DNA from: Aporrectodea caliginosa
Taxonomy: Eukaryota; Annelida; Clitellata; Crassiclitellata; Lumbricidae
Length of the DNA stretch: 64,000 nt
Reading direction: 5' to 3'
NCBI GenBank assembly: GCA_020284085.1
Contig: JACEVL010000676.1
Span: forward strand, 1-64,000
Within the stretch, counting starts at the first letter, position 1. Every line of letters begins with the position of its first letter. A program made the position numbers and the translations under genes. Positions 1-11,221 of the stretch are shown here, piece by piece. Below the pieces are notes generated by a model that saw only the letters and a program-made list of their open reading frames with translations, made no database searches and was not told where the DNA came from.

Positions 1-204
1 TCACAGTTCTAAGTGAACTAGAAGCTGAGATATTGACAGCGTTTTATTTCGGTCGGACATTTTGAAAAATGGCTGCCAATTTCGTGTAGATGTTTACAAT
101 TACACTAAAATCACGATTCTAACAAAAGGAGAGGCTGACATATTGAACAACATGTCTTTCGGTCGGCCATTTTTTTAAATGGCTGCGTTAGCCGCTAGTG
201 GGCC
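1..204. repeat. Diverged repeats with TTTCGGTCGG core
   Basis: Two related segments of about 110 bp each carry a tttcggtcgg core followed by a cattttt...atggctgc stretch. The phrase agaagctgagatatt and the atggctgcc motif resemble the minisatellite unit at 7030-8450, so this may be a decayed piece of that family. No coding sequence is seen. Confidence 0.4.
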
Positions 205-309
205 GTGAAAATTTGTGTCCCGGGCTTTTTGGACTCGTCTACGCAAGTACTATCTGGAACCAATGGTGCGCATTGGTTACCAGATGTGAAATATTTTTCA
301 GCTCCCGTA

Positions 310-700
310 CCCCACTATAAAAGAGACGATGAGGATGATGGTGATGATGATAACGATTACGACGACGACGATGAAGATGATAATGATTACGACGATGATG
401 ACTACGATGATGACGAATATGATGATGATGACGATGATGATGAAGATGATTATTTTGATGACGGAACCGACGGTAATAAAGGTGACGTTGATGATGATAA
501 TTGCGATGACGGTGACAACGATGGCGTTGATGATGATGACGATTACGTAATCGTCATTGCACCTAAATATTCATATAGCGAGTCGTTAAATTTCAAAATA
601 ATGTGAATTGTGACTATGATGATGATAATGATGATGACGGTGATGTCAACAATAAATGGTGATGATGATAATGGTAATAATGATGGCTATGCTTCTGATG
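310..700 (+). repeat. Degenerate GAY (Asp-codon) trinucleotide tract
   Basis: About 390 bp of gat/gac triplets interrupted by tac, gaa and aat. One frame stays open from 205 to 606 and reads as an Asp-rich peptide with Tyr, Glu and Asn interruptions. That frame opens at a GTG and has no ATG before the tract, so it is either an internal acidic exon or, more likely, a decayed GAT microsatellite. The mixed GAT/GAC usage is the only hint of coding. Confidence 0.5.
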
Positions 701-1099
701 ATAAACACGACTATTTAACTTGGGATATGTTGATTGTTCAGGCTGTATTTCTGTGTATCTCTCGTCTTCATTTAGGTTTTGGCATAATATCCCATTGCAG
801 CGTGCCGATACTAGAAATCGTACGTCATCCCTTGGAAAATGTGAATCCATTCGGGTGACTCCTTTAAAAAGATTTCCAGCATCGACATAAAATATGTCTG
901 TAAGTACATTGTAGTCTCATATCGACATAATTATGACTGTGTGCATGCATGTACACATTTATGTATGTATGTATACATGTCTTGTTGTGCGTGTAAGTCT
1001 ATTGTTTTTAACTCTGTATGCATGCACGTCGCCATGTATGTTAGTATGCATACATGCCTGAGTGTCTGAATGCTTGCATGCATGACATTGTTTGTGTCT

Positions 1100-1178
1100 A
1101 TGTGTGCATGCATCTACGTATGTATGTATGTATGTATGTATGTATGTATGTATGTATGTATGTATGTATGTATGTATG

Positions 1179-1212
<34 letters not shown>

Positions 1213-1246
1213 TGTATGTATGTATGTATGTATGTATGTATGTATG

Positions 1247-1282
<36 letters not shown>

Positions 1283-1322
1283 TGTATGTATGTATGTATG
1301 TATGTATGTATGTATGTATGCG
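1100..1322. repeat. (TGTA)n microsatellite
   Basis: A nearly pure tetranucleotide array of about 220 bp with two tata interruptions. All three forward frames are open and give Met-Tyr-Val-Cys repeats, which is an artefact of the tetranucleotide. Confidence 0.95.
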
Positions 1323-1484
1323 TCTATTTGGGTGACTCAGGCATTGTTTCTATTGTCTTTAACTCTCACTCTTTCATAAAGTTCCAAGAAATTAAAACTT
1401 CCTGTTAAGTTTGTGATTTTTAGGATGATGTTTAGGCGTGCCTCATGGCAAGTTAATTAATTAATGTTATATCTAAAATGGGTT

Positions 1485-2655
1485 CTAGGACAATAACCCC
1501 CGGACAATAACCCCAATAATCCCCGGACAATAACCCCCGGACAATAAACTCCCATGCCAATAACCACCCGGACAATCGTATCGTATCGTATTTAAGCATT
1601 TGTAAAGCGCCTCTCATAACCCCTATACTTATATATTAATTATTCAAATATAAAAATAATAAATATTAATCATACAGTTTATATTTTAATTGATTAGACA
1701 TTATTTTAAGAGAACTAGAGAACCATGCAATGTCACAGTATGAAATTAAATGCTGTTTATTGTTAATTAGTTCGTCGAAATTAAAAAGAAAGGTTGTGAG
1801 CTATTCCACGTAGATAGTCAAGAACATTACGCGCATTGTAGTTGCCAGAATCCGTGCATTGGAGTCAGCATACTTCTTCCTTGAAGGTTGTGGTGACCAG
1901 CTAGAAACTGGCTGCAGTGAACGTGTTGTAATGCCTGTTCTCTTTTAATAAATCCAATGAACTTCCATATGGTTGGATGAAAACTTCCGACGTTCGACTG
2001 AAAACGTCTGTGCCAGCCTTCAACGGAATTGTTTGTTTTTGGTAATTCGTCTTCGGATCTTTGGTGCATATTCCACATCCCAATGGCATAAGTAGGTTAT
2101 CGTCGTCCCCGTCGTTGGGGTCTTCCTCTGTATGCATCTTCGAAATAATCAGCAACCGGTCTACTTTCTGGAGGCTGTATTTAAGACAATTCCTCAACGT
2201 CACCAGCCACTGTTCGCTTTCAGACAGTGCCAGACCCAAGCCTGGATAAAGGAGGAGGGCGACGCTAATGGTCTTTTACCACACAGCTAGTCGTTAAAAA
2301 GGAAACACACGCACCAGCAACGTTGTCCGTAGGCACAAATGCAAGAGCTGGAATCATTCTTAATTTCAGTGCAAATTCGGAGTCTTCTTAGTAGCGTTGT
2401 TGTACACCATTTTCCTTAATTTTACGGTGAATATTCCTGCTCAGATGAAAGAAACATCTTTTGATTTTACAGTCCGAAAAACTCGTTAAAAACTGTTTAT
2501 GACACTCTTTTCCTTCACTCTTTTCTACTGTGCCAGTATAGGGTTTTTATTGTCTGGGGGTTATTGTCCCGGGGGTTATTGTCCCGGAGGTTATTCTCCA
2601 GGGGTAATTGTCCGGGGGTTATTGCCCGGGGGGTTAATGTCCTGTTACCCTCCGA
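1485..2655. mobile_element. Element flanked by inverted GGACAATAACCCCC arrays
   Basis: The left edge carries about five copies of a 14-15 bp unit (ggacaataacccccg). The right edge carries about six copies in inverted orientation (gggggttattgtcccg). The interior of about 1 kb has no convincing protein; it contains a dispersed repeat at 2195-2300. Inverted ends built of short tandem units are typical of foldback-like or non-autonomous DNA elements. A related terminus occurs at 14373-14420. Confidence 0.55.
2195..2300 (+). repeat. Dispersed repeat R1, copy 1
   Basis: About 105 bp that recur at 16771-16870 and, more diverged, at 55885-55970. Shared core phrases are cccaagcctggataaagg, aggagggcgacgctaat and cagctagtcgtta. 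No tRNA-like boxes are visible; it could be the 3' end of a longer element. Confidence 0.7.
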
Positions 2656-2811
2656 CACATAATTATAGAAGATAAACAATGTCGCCACGCAGTTATACGC
2701 GTATAACGTGCAAACACTCAGAGGCAATGGAAACTGGAACAGCTGCGGAAGGAGATTGAAGTTTAAAACTGGTGTTTACATAAATTACATTGACGGGATC
2801 TGGAGAAATTA

Positions 2812-3530
2812 ATGAAGGAGAAAGGTTTGCATTTCTGGATCAGGGTTAGACATGCATTACTTCCTAGCAACCCGGTGAAGTCAAGGATTATCGCAGTAAT
2901 TTTCCAGGTGGCACCGTTTAACATTGCACTGATCGAGGTCTATGTACCCACCGCAGACAGTAAAGATGAAGTCAATGAAGAAATTCTTTGGGGCCTTGGA
3001 GAAAGTGTTGGAAGAGCTGCCGAAAAAGATTTGAAAATTACCATTGTCTACTGGAACACAAAGGTGGACATTGACAACAGAGGAATGAGAGTCGATCATG
3101 GACAGACATGGCTGTGGAGAGAGGAACAGTAGAGAAGAGCGACTGCCGGAATTCATAGTGGATCAGAACATGTTTATTTGCAACACAAAGGACTGCAGGA
3201 GCATCGGACGGGAAACACAAAAATATTGTAGAGTCGATTCCCGTAGATACGAGATGGAAATCATCGGCCTACAACTGCAGGACCGATCAAGGACCATTGA
3301 TTGCCTAGTTACATAAATGACTGAATTTGAGATGCGCCTGATGCGAACGAGGGGACAGAGGACCCGTGATCCGCAGTTGGACATTGAGGCGCTGAGAGAA
3401 TCTGATCTGCTAGAAGAGTACTTCAAAGCAACTGAGAACAGTCTTAGAATAGCGGATATCGAAGGAGATAAAGATCTAAAATTCTAAATCATTCAGGCTG
3501 AATGGAAGAGTCATTGGGCTCCGCATGGCA
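2812..3530 (+). pseudogene. RTE-type LINE endonuclease fragment
   Basis: The translation 2812-3132 matches the pattern of the apurinic-like endonuclease of RTE/CFDP2-like elements: a replacement for the NPINDRI region, a VYVPTADS motif, and a D-N-K-V segment in which the usual GDWNAKVG reads VYWNTKV, so the catalytic Asp is lost. Homology continues in another frame (3098-3316) and then another (to about 3530), so the copy has frameshifts and is dead. It is truncated before any RT domain. Confidence 0.65.
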
Positions 3531-4549
3531 ACACATGGAGCAAAGCTTGCAATGCGCTGGTTGTTAACAAAGGAACAAGCCATTGAACACTGAACACACA
3601 TAGGATAGGGTTAAACATAGACGAAAAATGAAGCAAAGACAGCATGAGTCAGCTGATAAAGCGACGAGGCACAGAAGGCAGAGAAACAAAGTAAGAAAGT
3701 CAGCTTTGAAAGTGAAGGAAGAAGGTTTAAAGCAATAACTAAAATCTATTGAATTATTCGCAGAAAACAAAAAATGTAGACAAATTCATCAACTTATCAA
3801 AAGGCAATCAGAAAGTCAAAGATAAAATTTGAAATCTCATGCAGGACTAGCAGTGAGCTAGATGGACAGAATATTACAGCGATTTTTACCAGAATAATGT
3901 GTGCCGCGTAAAAATAATACCATGTAGCCTATCTGTGCACGCACGCACACGCACGCGCACAACCACACATTTCAAATACATATCGCAGTAAGTTTCGTAC
4001 TCGTACTCGACTCATACTTCGTTTCTACTACTAGGTTGGATTCTACTCCAGCTCAGCCCTCGCATATTCCCCCGCGTCTCGCTAAAAGGCAAAGGGCATT
4101 TGCAGTGTCTGTCGGACGACCAGACAGTTGCACAGCAAAGAGGGCATATTTCACCTGCATGGCCCTTGGGTAAAGCCGTGCCCCAGCTCACACAAGCCGC
4201 CTCATAACGATTCTCGGTCAAATCTACCCGCCACAACACTGGACTATGCAAAACCCTCTCTTCCAGTTCAGGATGGCTTATTTAATGGACACCAACAGCA
4301 TGATACCCTCTTATTCTCAAGATAAAATTCACCACTGTGCCCTGCAAACCAAGCCCCTTAAGCATATTTCTAACGGAGCTAGATCAAGTGTTGGTAGGTT
4401 GCTCACCACCCTGATCAACCGCATTCTATCAGATCCGCAAAAGCCCTCTACTTTACAGCCTCCCTTCTTCTTTGGGATCATTATTCTGGAGCAAAAAGTT
4501 AGAGGAGGGAAACGCCACAACCTTACATCCACCATTTAAAAGCGGATTG
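3531..4549. other. No recognisable feature
   Basis: About 1 kb of mixed sequence. There are short open frames at 4012-4251 (minus) and 4246-4539 (plus), but neither shows a domain I recognise, and a CA-rich patch lies near 3935-3970. Nothing here supports a gene call. Confidence 0.5.
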
Positions 4550-5110
4550 ATGAATTTTTCACAGATGGACACTCAATGAAAACTATCAATTAACTTTAAC
4601 AATAATTATACTAAAAGGTTTCTGTTTGCTTGTTTCAGGTCCGGAAAATCACGGAAGTTGCATCCGTCACAAAATTATGTTTAACCTATTTCAAAATTCA
4701 ATTTCAAGGACAATCTAGGCCTAAATCATTTTCATGATTAAAGGGAAATTATTACAAGATAAATCATTTTGAAATCGGATGTTTAAAATAAGACAATAAA
4801 ATTAATGAAGCATTCAAAATAACTGCCTTGACTTTCATTAATCGTTTTGTAAAATTGCTTGTGAATCAAATGGCGCCAAGCAGTCGGTGAATTAGTTAGT
4901 TTGTGAGTGCGTGTGTGTGTGGGCGGGCGGGTTTCAGTTGAGTGTATGAATATGTAAATTAGTGAGTCAGTCAGCTAGTCATTCAGTCAGTGAGTCAGTT
5001 GATCAGTTTGTAAATGACTGATTGTGTCAGTGACTTATCCAATCAGTAAGTCAAACAGTTAATCAGCCAGTCAAACGGTCAGTAAGTCTGCCTGAGTGTA
5101 TTTTCATCCA
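4550..5110 (+). repeat. Long dispersed repeat R2, copy 1 (inverted partner at 58.4-58.9 kb)
   Basis: About 560 bp match the reverse complement of 58370-58930. Shared anchors, in order, are aatgaaaactatcaattaa, aaaaggtttctgtttg, tgtttcaggtc, a cggaagttgcatccgtca segment, and then an array of diverged agtcagt units (4930-5095). Both copies are AT-rich and non-coding. The boundaries are approximate. Confidence 0.65.
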
Positions 5111-5459
5111 AACAGTCAATATTCTCTTAGCACAAGATTTATAAAATTAAATATGAACCTTAGTATCATCGATACAGCTATAGCCATCACATGATTCACA
5201 TTACCATTAACCTACTCGGTTTGTGAAATAGTCCAGTTAAAGAAGATACGAAAGTAATGCACAGAATCAAGCAGATCCATAATGAATCAGCCATTTTTAA
5301 GGTTAAACCACTGTGACTAACAGCAGAATAAATTCATTTTATGACGCGTTGCAATCGTAATTGTAATCGTAATCGTAATCTCCAAACTTCTAAAGCGCCA
5401 CTGGAAAGCCAAGCGCAGGGCACCAGCTTATTCACGAGCGCTGCGAGCGTTGTGTAGTT

Positions 5460-5530
5460 CAATGACCACATTGAAGACTACATTGAAGACTACATTGAAG
5501 ACCACATTGAAGACCACCTGAAGACCATCA
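5460..5530. repeat. 15-bp minisatellite
   Basis: Five imperfect copies of a 15-bp unit, gaagactacattgaagacc-like, within 70 bp. Too short to interpret further. Confidence 0.8.
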
Positions 5531-5772
5531 CCCCTGGAATACAGAGAAGATTGCTGCACACGCTGCGTACGTGTCGTAGCAAGGCCAACAATAATTTGGG
5601 GAACGTGTCAGTATAATGTTTAAAGAATTACGCTCCGCAGCAGAAATCCCGTGCAGCGTATCTAGCATAATATTTAGTTGTTGGGTTTGCTGGCTAAGAT
5701 ACGAGCAGCACAGTCAAGGGCATAGTCATCGACGATCACGGCAAGAGGCTCCATGTCGAACGGAAGAAAGAC

Positions 5773-6190
5773 TTACATCCGCTGCATTTTCATCTGAAGG
5801 CGCTCAAGTCTCAGGCGATCGTCAGCAGGTGTTAGGCCCCAACAGGTAGGCGCCGCATAGAGGAGGTTTAAGATAGTCGTAGTTCTTGCCTTTGGGGAAG
5901 CCCGTGGGCTGTCAGCATCCTCATGTGTTGAGTGGTCCCGTACATGATCCCAGTACTCGTTCGACGTGCGATGTTGCACGATGATCGCCTCTAAGGATGA
6001 CGCCGCTGACTGTCATTTCGGTTACATGCTGCACGTCGGGAAGTGGAGGAGGCTGAATTGTGGTTCCCATCCGTCGGGTGACCAACATCTCTGCAGAGTT
6101 ATTGGTGTTCAGCCTGAGGTTATTGTTCTTGCCTACCTCGCGCTCCTCGTTGATCTTGTCCCTCTTTGACCTGGTGACAAGCAGGTACTT
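5773..6190 (-). pseudogene. LINE reverse-transcriptase C-terminal fragment, degenerate
   Basis: Read on the minus strand and switching frames, this carries NNLRLN-like, SAEMLVTRR and LLYAAPTCWGLTPADD-RLRLER phrases. These are the same C-terminal RT motifs as in the fragments at 9200-10916 and 52262-53410. Frame changes and internal stops make it a dead 5'-truncated copy. It abuts the oppositely oriented LINE that begins near 6195. Confidence 0.65.
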
Positions 6191-6194
6191 ATCA

Positions 6195-6704
6195 TTAATA
6201 ATTAGCAATAATGCAAACAAGAAAGCATTAAAAAGCTTCGAGGAGAAATTATGAAGAAATGTAAAAGAAGACAGCAAGAGTTTCTACAACTATGTTAGAA
6301 GCAAGCAGAAAAGGAAAGAAAGGGTAGGGCCATTGAAAAAGGAAGAAGAGAATGGAAAAGTTATTGTGGATGATGTGGAAGCTGCTGAAACACTTAATAA
6401 ATATTTCAGCTCAGTGTTTACATTGAAGGAATTAGGAAACATACCTGAGCCCAACCAAGAATTTTTAGACAGTGGTGGTCAAGGACTAACACAGATAATA
6501 TTTGTTCACTAAGGAAAATGTGGTGGAACAGCTGAAAAGGTTAAAAACTGACAAGAGTCCAGGAATAGATGAACTACATCCTAAATTCTTACATGAAGTG
6601 AGGGAAGAAATTGGAGAGGCGTTAGCACAGATCTTTAATAAATCGATACAGACTGGAGATGTACCACAGGAATGGAGAGATGCTCTTGTAGTGCCATTGT
6701 TTAA
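6195..6704 (+). pseudogene. LINE pre-RT and RT start, left half of interrupted copy
   Basis: Successive frames give SFYNYVRSKQK, VGPLK, LNKYFSSVF and then, from 6502, NVVEQLKRLKTDKSPGIDEL followed by PKFL and VPQEWRDALVVPLF. These are the classical segments preceding and opening a non-LTR reverse transcriptase (K-PG-D, then P--W). The reading stops at the TTAA at 6701-6704 and resumes at 8513. Frameshifts near 6495 show the copy is dead apart from the insertion. Confidence 0.75.
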
Positions 6705-8512
6705 CCTTCGCAGGACCAAGCGGGGTAAATAATTACCCCAGCGGTATTTGGATGTTGATTGCGGAGAAACTGTGGGGAGTTATAAATTAGACGTTTCATG
6801 TGTCTACAAGTTATTACCCCAGACATATTCTGACAGCATAACCACTTTGATGTCATGTTGTGGGGAAAAGATATTTGAGTCCAAAGTGTCATGGGGTAAA
6901 TATTTACCCCGCTTGGTCCTCGACGTCGTTATTTTTTCCAACATAGGAAAAAATATTTTTAAATATCTGAGTTCAGAAGTAACTTAAAATCATAAATAAA
7001 GTGTTGAATCTACCAAAGAATTAAGATTTGATAGTTGCATAATTGTGGAGAGTCTACTTTCCAAGATGGCAGCCAATATGGCCGCCAAAACACAAAAATA
7101 TGCATATCCCAGCTCATAGACAAGCTATAATAACAAACAAAGTGTCGAATTTTGTATTTTCAAGGTCATGGATTCGATCTGTCGTAACGGCAATAGTATG
7201 AGAATGTTAATTTCCAAGATGGCGGCCAATATGGCCGCTAAAACACAAAAATATGTGTATCTCAGCTCGCTGGTAAGATCCATTAGCAAATAAAGTGTCA
7301 AATTTACTATATTCAAGGTCAAGGAATTGATTTATCGTGGTTGCAATAGTGTGTGAGTGTTACTTTCCAAGATGGCGGTCAATATTGCGACAAAACCCAC
7401 AAATATGAATATCTCAGCTCATATTTTGCTTATGGCGGCCATAATGGACGCCATCTCGGATAGCAACGTTCCCATACTATTGCCACTACGAGAAATCGAT
7501 ACGTTGATCTTGAATGTATTAAATTTGACACTTCTTTTGTTATTTTAGCTAAACTTAAAGTTGAAATATGCATATTTTGTTTCTGCGGCCACATTGGTCG
7601 CCATCTTGGATAGTATCATCTCGACACTTTTGCTACTGCGAAAAAACGACTGCTTGACCCTGAAATTATAAAATTTGACACTTCATTTGCTATTATAGCT
7701 TACCAATCAGCTAAGATATTTATATTTGTGTTTTGGCGACCATATTGGCCGCCATCTTGGAAAGAAAACACTCACGACACTATTGGCACTACGAGAAATG
7801 GATTCCTTGATCTTGAAACTATTAAATTCGACACTTCATTTCTTACAGTAGCTTACCTATGAGCTGAGCCATAAACATTTTGTTTTGGCGGCCATCTTGT
7901 CCGCCATCTTGGATAGTAGCATTCCCACACTATTGCAACTATGAAAAATCGATTGACTGACCTTAAAATTATTAAATTCGACGCTTCATTTGTTACTGTA
8001 GCTTGCCTATGTGCTGCCATCTTGGAAAATAACACTCGCACACTATTGGCATAACGAATAATGGTATCCGTGACCTTGAAACTATTAAATTCGACACTTT
8101 ATTTGTTGCTGTAGCTTGCCTATGACCTGAGAGATGCATTTTGTGTTTTATGGCGGCCATATTGGCCGCCATCTTGGAAAGTAACACTCGCACACTATTG
8201 GCACTGCTATAAATCAATTCGCTGACCTTGAATCTATTTGAATAGGCACTCTATTTGTTTTGGTAACTTAACTATGAGCTTATATATAATTTTTTTGTTT
8301 TGGCGGCCATATTGGCCGCCATCTTGGAAAGTAACACTTGCACCATATTGGCACTACAAGAAATGGATTCCTTGACCTTGACACTATTACATTCGATACT
8401 TCATTTGTTATTGTAGCCTACCTGGGAGCTGAGATATTACAAATTTTGGTGGGGCAAGAAATTACTCCGCTTGGACCTCGGCGTATCGTAAAATGTTTTG
8501 GTCCTGCGAAGG
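6705..8512. mobile_element. TTAA-flanked (piggyBac-type) element with foldback minisatellite core
   Basis: The ends are perfect 15-bp inverted repeats CCTTCGCAGGACCAA, each abutting TTAA (6701-6704 and 8513-8516), the piggyBac target signature. The 1808-bp interior has no transposase frame. Sub-terminal palindromic pieces (ggggtaaataattacccc near 6722; ggggtaaatatttacccc near 6895) flank a tandem array at about 7030-8450. It is inserted in a LINE reading frame exactly between VPLF and the KKGNRSEP continuation. Likely non-autonomous; family assignment rests on TTAA and TIR only. Confidence 0.75.
7030..8450. repeat. About 200-bp minisatellite with GGCGGCCATATTGGCCGCC core, arranged head-to-head
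   Basis: Repeats of roughly 180-210 bp contain a mini-palindrome (ggcggccatattggccgcc), the phrase ccatcttggaaagtaacact, a caytattggcactacgagaa segment, aaattcgacacttcatttgtta and gagctgagatat. About two units from 7030 to 7425 run in one orientation and five or more from 7430 to 8450 in the opposite one, so the block can fold back on itself. Confidence 0.8.
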
Positions 8513-8800
8513 TTAAAAAAGGAAATAGAAGTGAACCATGTATACCTACAGACCAGTCAGTTTAACCAGTGTTGTGTGTAAGGTCATGGAGAGAATAGTT
8601 AAGGATAATATTGTGGAACACTTGAATGAGCATAATATTGTTAAGGGCAGTCAACACGGATTTAGTAGAGGTCGCTCGTGTTTGACAAATCTTTTGGAGT
8701 TCTTTAAGGAAGTCTACGAGAGGATAGACGAGGGAAAGCCTGTAGATGTAATTTACTTAGATTTTGCCAAGGCATTTAATAATAGCCTAATAATATTCGT
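8513..8800 (+). pseudogene. LINE RT, right half of interrupted copy
   Basis: After the TTAA the LINE resumes: KKGNRSEP, then from 8538 YRPVSLTSVVCKVMERI, HGFSRGRSCLTNLLEF and the RT A-motif VDVIYLDFAKAF. These are canonical non-LTR RT fingers/palm motifs. Homology ends about 8790, where an aataat tail-like stretch and another LINE 3' end (attcgtttattga, ggcacaccgcaa) follow. Confidence 0.75.
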
Positions 8801-9199
8801 TTATTGAAGAAACACTGGGTTGGCACACCGCAACCCATTACAGAAACAGTAATACCACTGTTATAAATTAGCAAAGTATTCAATTTAAATCACTGTTCAA
8901 GCACGTGGCAACATAGTCATCGGGGCAACATTAGACTCCTAAACAATGACCTCGTGATGAAATTTATATCATCTTTGGGCGGCAATTGAAAGTCATGTGA
9001 TCTCGGTCGAAGATCATGATGACGGATATTAGTAGGAGGAAAGACCGATCGCAGCACATGAGTCTTGCATTGTATTACCGATAATAATTATATTCGTTTA
9101 TTGAGAAAGACAACTCTAATTGGCACACCGCAATCAGTTACAATGTCAAAGAGTTTATGAAAATCATAGGTTTTTGTTTTACTCATTATGTGGTTGACT

Positions 9200-10234
9200 T
9201 TAATGTTCAAATGAGGAGTGGATATAGTCATTGAACACAAGCATAGAGGACTCTAGGTATGAAGTTTTTATTATCTTTGAGGGGCAGCTCAAACGGGTGC
9301 CGTCTGGGCCGAAGATTGTAGCGTCTTTCGGCCACAGGACGTGGAACTCGTTCTGGATCACTGCCCGCAGCAATCCGCCGTCCGCCCTGGTCGCCATCTC
9401 TTCAAAGGTTAGCGAATTCGTTGGAAGAAACCCCAGTCTCCTCATCCGGCGCAGCATACGCTCGAGTCTTTCCCTGTCCTCACCCAAGGCGTACCCGCAC
9501 CATGCCGGTGCAGCGTACAGGAGACGTGCAACTGAAGTTGCTCTAGCGACCTCATGCAGCGCTTCTGGTGGTAGGCCATGGGACCGCAGTATTCTCAGAG
9601 CGTATAAAGATCTTGAACAGGCACTCAGCAGCTCAGATACGTGCATGGTCGTTCGAAAATTATCCTGGATGGTGACTCCGAGGATGCGCATAGAGGTCAC
9701 CCTCTCCACGTTGTGAATCAGGACCGGGGGCTCGATCTTTCCTCGTCGAACAATCAACATTTCACGCGACTTGCTGGAATTTAAACGCAGATTGTTGCGC
9801 TCGGCCCAGAGCGTGATGTGCTCCAATTCCTCTCTGATGGTATTCCTCATTTTTTCTCCGACCAGCAGATAGGTGTCATCGGCGTATTTGACCATTCTAT
9901 TCTCTGAATGAATAGAATGAAGGTCCGAAACACCAACAAGGTAGGAGGATGGGCCAGCCCCCGAGCCCTGCACCACGCTCGCATTGATTTTACGCAATGT
10001 TGACAAACAGCCCCCGAACCTGGTGGCATGCTGTCGATCTGTTAGAAAATTAACCAACCAGTTGTATATGTGGTCGGGAATGTCGAGCTGTGAGAGTTTT
10101 TGAGCAAGGGTGGAGTGTCGGACGGAATCGAAGGCCTTGGAAAAGTCCAGGGAAATGAGCGTGACGTAGTTGTTTTGTCTGAGCAAGTCTGTTGCTCTGT
10201 AGACTTGCTCGTAGCAGTCTGTCCTCAGCGTCAC
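9200..10234 (-). pseudogene. LINE RT fragment A, unit 1
   Basis: A 344-residue open frame reads from inside the RT domain: YVTLISLDFSKAFDSVRHS (motif A), VVQGSGAGPSSYL (motif B, with a Gly-Ser-Gly instead of PQGS), VKYADDTYLLVG (motif C with catalytic YADD), NNLRLNSSKS, then the LLYAAPAWCGYALGEDRERLERMLRRMRR thumb-tail region shared by this family. It ends about 9200 in front of a 3' region with ggcacaccgcaatcagtta and an ATT-rich tail near 9080. 5'-truncated, so not autonomous. The N-terminal Met is internal to the domain. Confidence 0.8.
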
Positions 10235-10916
10235 ACACCATCTCAGCAGCTACTCGTGAGTCCTCTTGGAGGTAGCCCGATCTTCGCATTCGAGAAAGGA
10301 ATCGCTCCAAACGGGCCCGATCGTCGGCTGCGGCATATCCCCACCACGCCGGGGTCGCGTACAGGAGCCTCGAGACCGTAGTCGCTCCAGCGACCATGTG
10401 GAGGGCCCGAGTAGGTAGACCGTGGGCCCTAAGCACTCTCAAGGCATAGAGAGATCCTGAGCATGACCCCAGAATTTCACTAACATGCGAGGATACCCGA
10501 AGATCCTCAGTGATGGTAACTCCTAAGATGTTCAAGAAGGTCACTCGTTGTACTCCCGGAAGTGGCGGAGGTGGTTCAACGCAGCCGCGACGAACGACCA
10601 GCATCTCCCTCGATTTTGACTGGTTGAGCCGAAGATTGTTGTTGCAAGCCCAAGATGACACTCTCTCCATCTCATCGCCAACAGTATGTCTCATTGAGGC
10701 TCCGATGAGTAGATATGTGTCATCGGCGTACTTTGCCATTTTGTTGGGCAGGTGTACCGGATGGAGGTCCGAAGCGTCGGCAATATATGACGACGGTCCA
10801 ATTCCCGACCCCTGGACCACGCTCGCACTGATGGACCTAATCGCCGAAAGCCGACTCTGGAACTTTGTTACGTGTTTTCTATCCTCTAAAAAATTAACCA
10901 CCCAATTGTAAATCAC
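10235..10916 (-). pseudogene. LINE RT fragment B, unit 1
   Basis: A different member of the same RT family. It reads NWVVNFLEDRKHVTKF, ASVVQGSGIGPSSYI, AKYADDTYLLIG, NNNLRLNQSKSREML, ILGVTITEDL and LLYATPAWWGYAAADDRARLER, then breaks at DAEDRLLRA near 10235 where fragment A begins. The open frame runs on to 10050, but that part is fragment A read out of frame. Both ends are truncated, suggesting recombination or an insertion that joined A to B. Confidence 0.75.
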
Positions 10917-11221
10917 TGTTCAAGCACGGGGCAACATAGTCATCGGGGCAACATTAGACTCCTAAACAATGACCTCGTGATAAAATTCTATCATCTTTGG
11001 GCGGCAATTGAAAGTCATGTGATCTCGGTCGAAGATCATGATGACGGATATTAGTAGGAGGAAAGACCGATCGCAGCACATGAGTCTTGCATTGTATTAC
11101 CGATAATAATTATATTCGTTTATTGAGAAAGACAACTCTAATTGGCACACCGCAATCAGTTACAATGTCAAAGAGTTTATGAAAATCATAGGTTTTTGTT
11201 TTACTCATTATGTGGTTGACT

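Noticed and set aside
205..606. Asp-rich protein
   Set aside because: The frame begins at GTG with no ATG, and composition is explained by a decayed GAT array. Kept as a repeat with a note on GAT/GAC mixing.
1054..1408. Long Met-Tyr-Val-Cys frames in all forward phases
   Set aside because: A tetranucleotide array of pure TGTA is open in every frame. No splice sites or complexity support translation. The same applies to 30986-31139, 31383-31851 and 60295-60540.
7030..8450. CRISPR-like direct repeats
   Set aside because: Units are about 200 bp without regular spacers and change orientation. The context is clearly animal and transposon-derived.
10050..10234. Extension of RT fragment B to 10050
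   Set aside because: This part is fragment A read in the wrong frame; RT homology of B ends near 10235.
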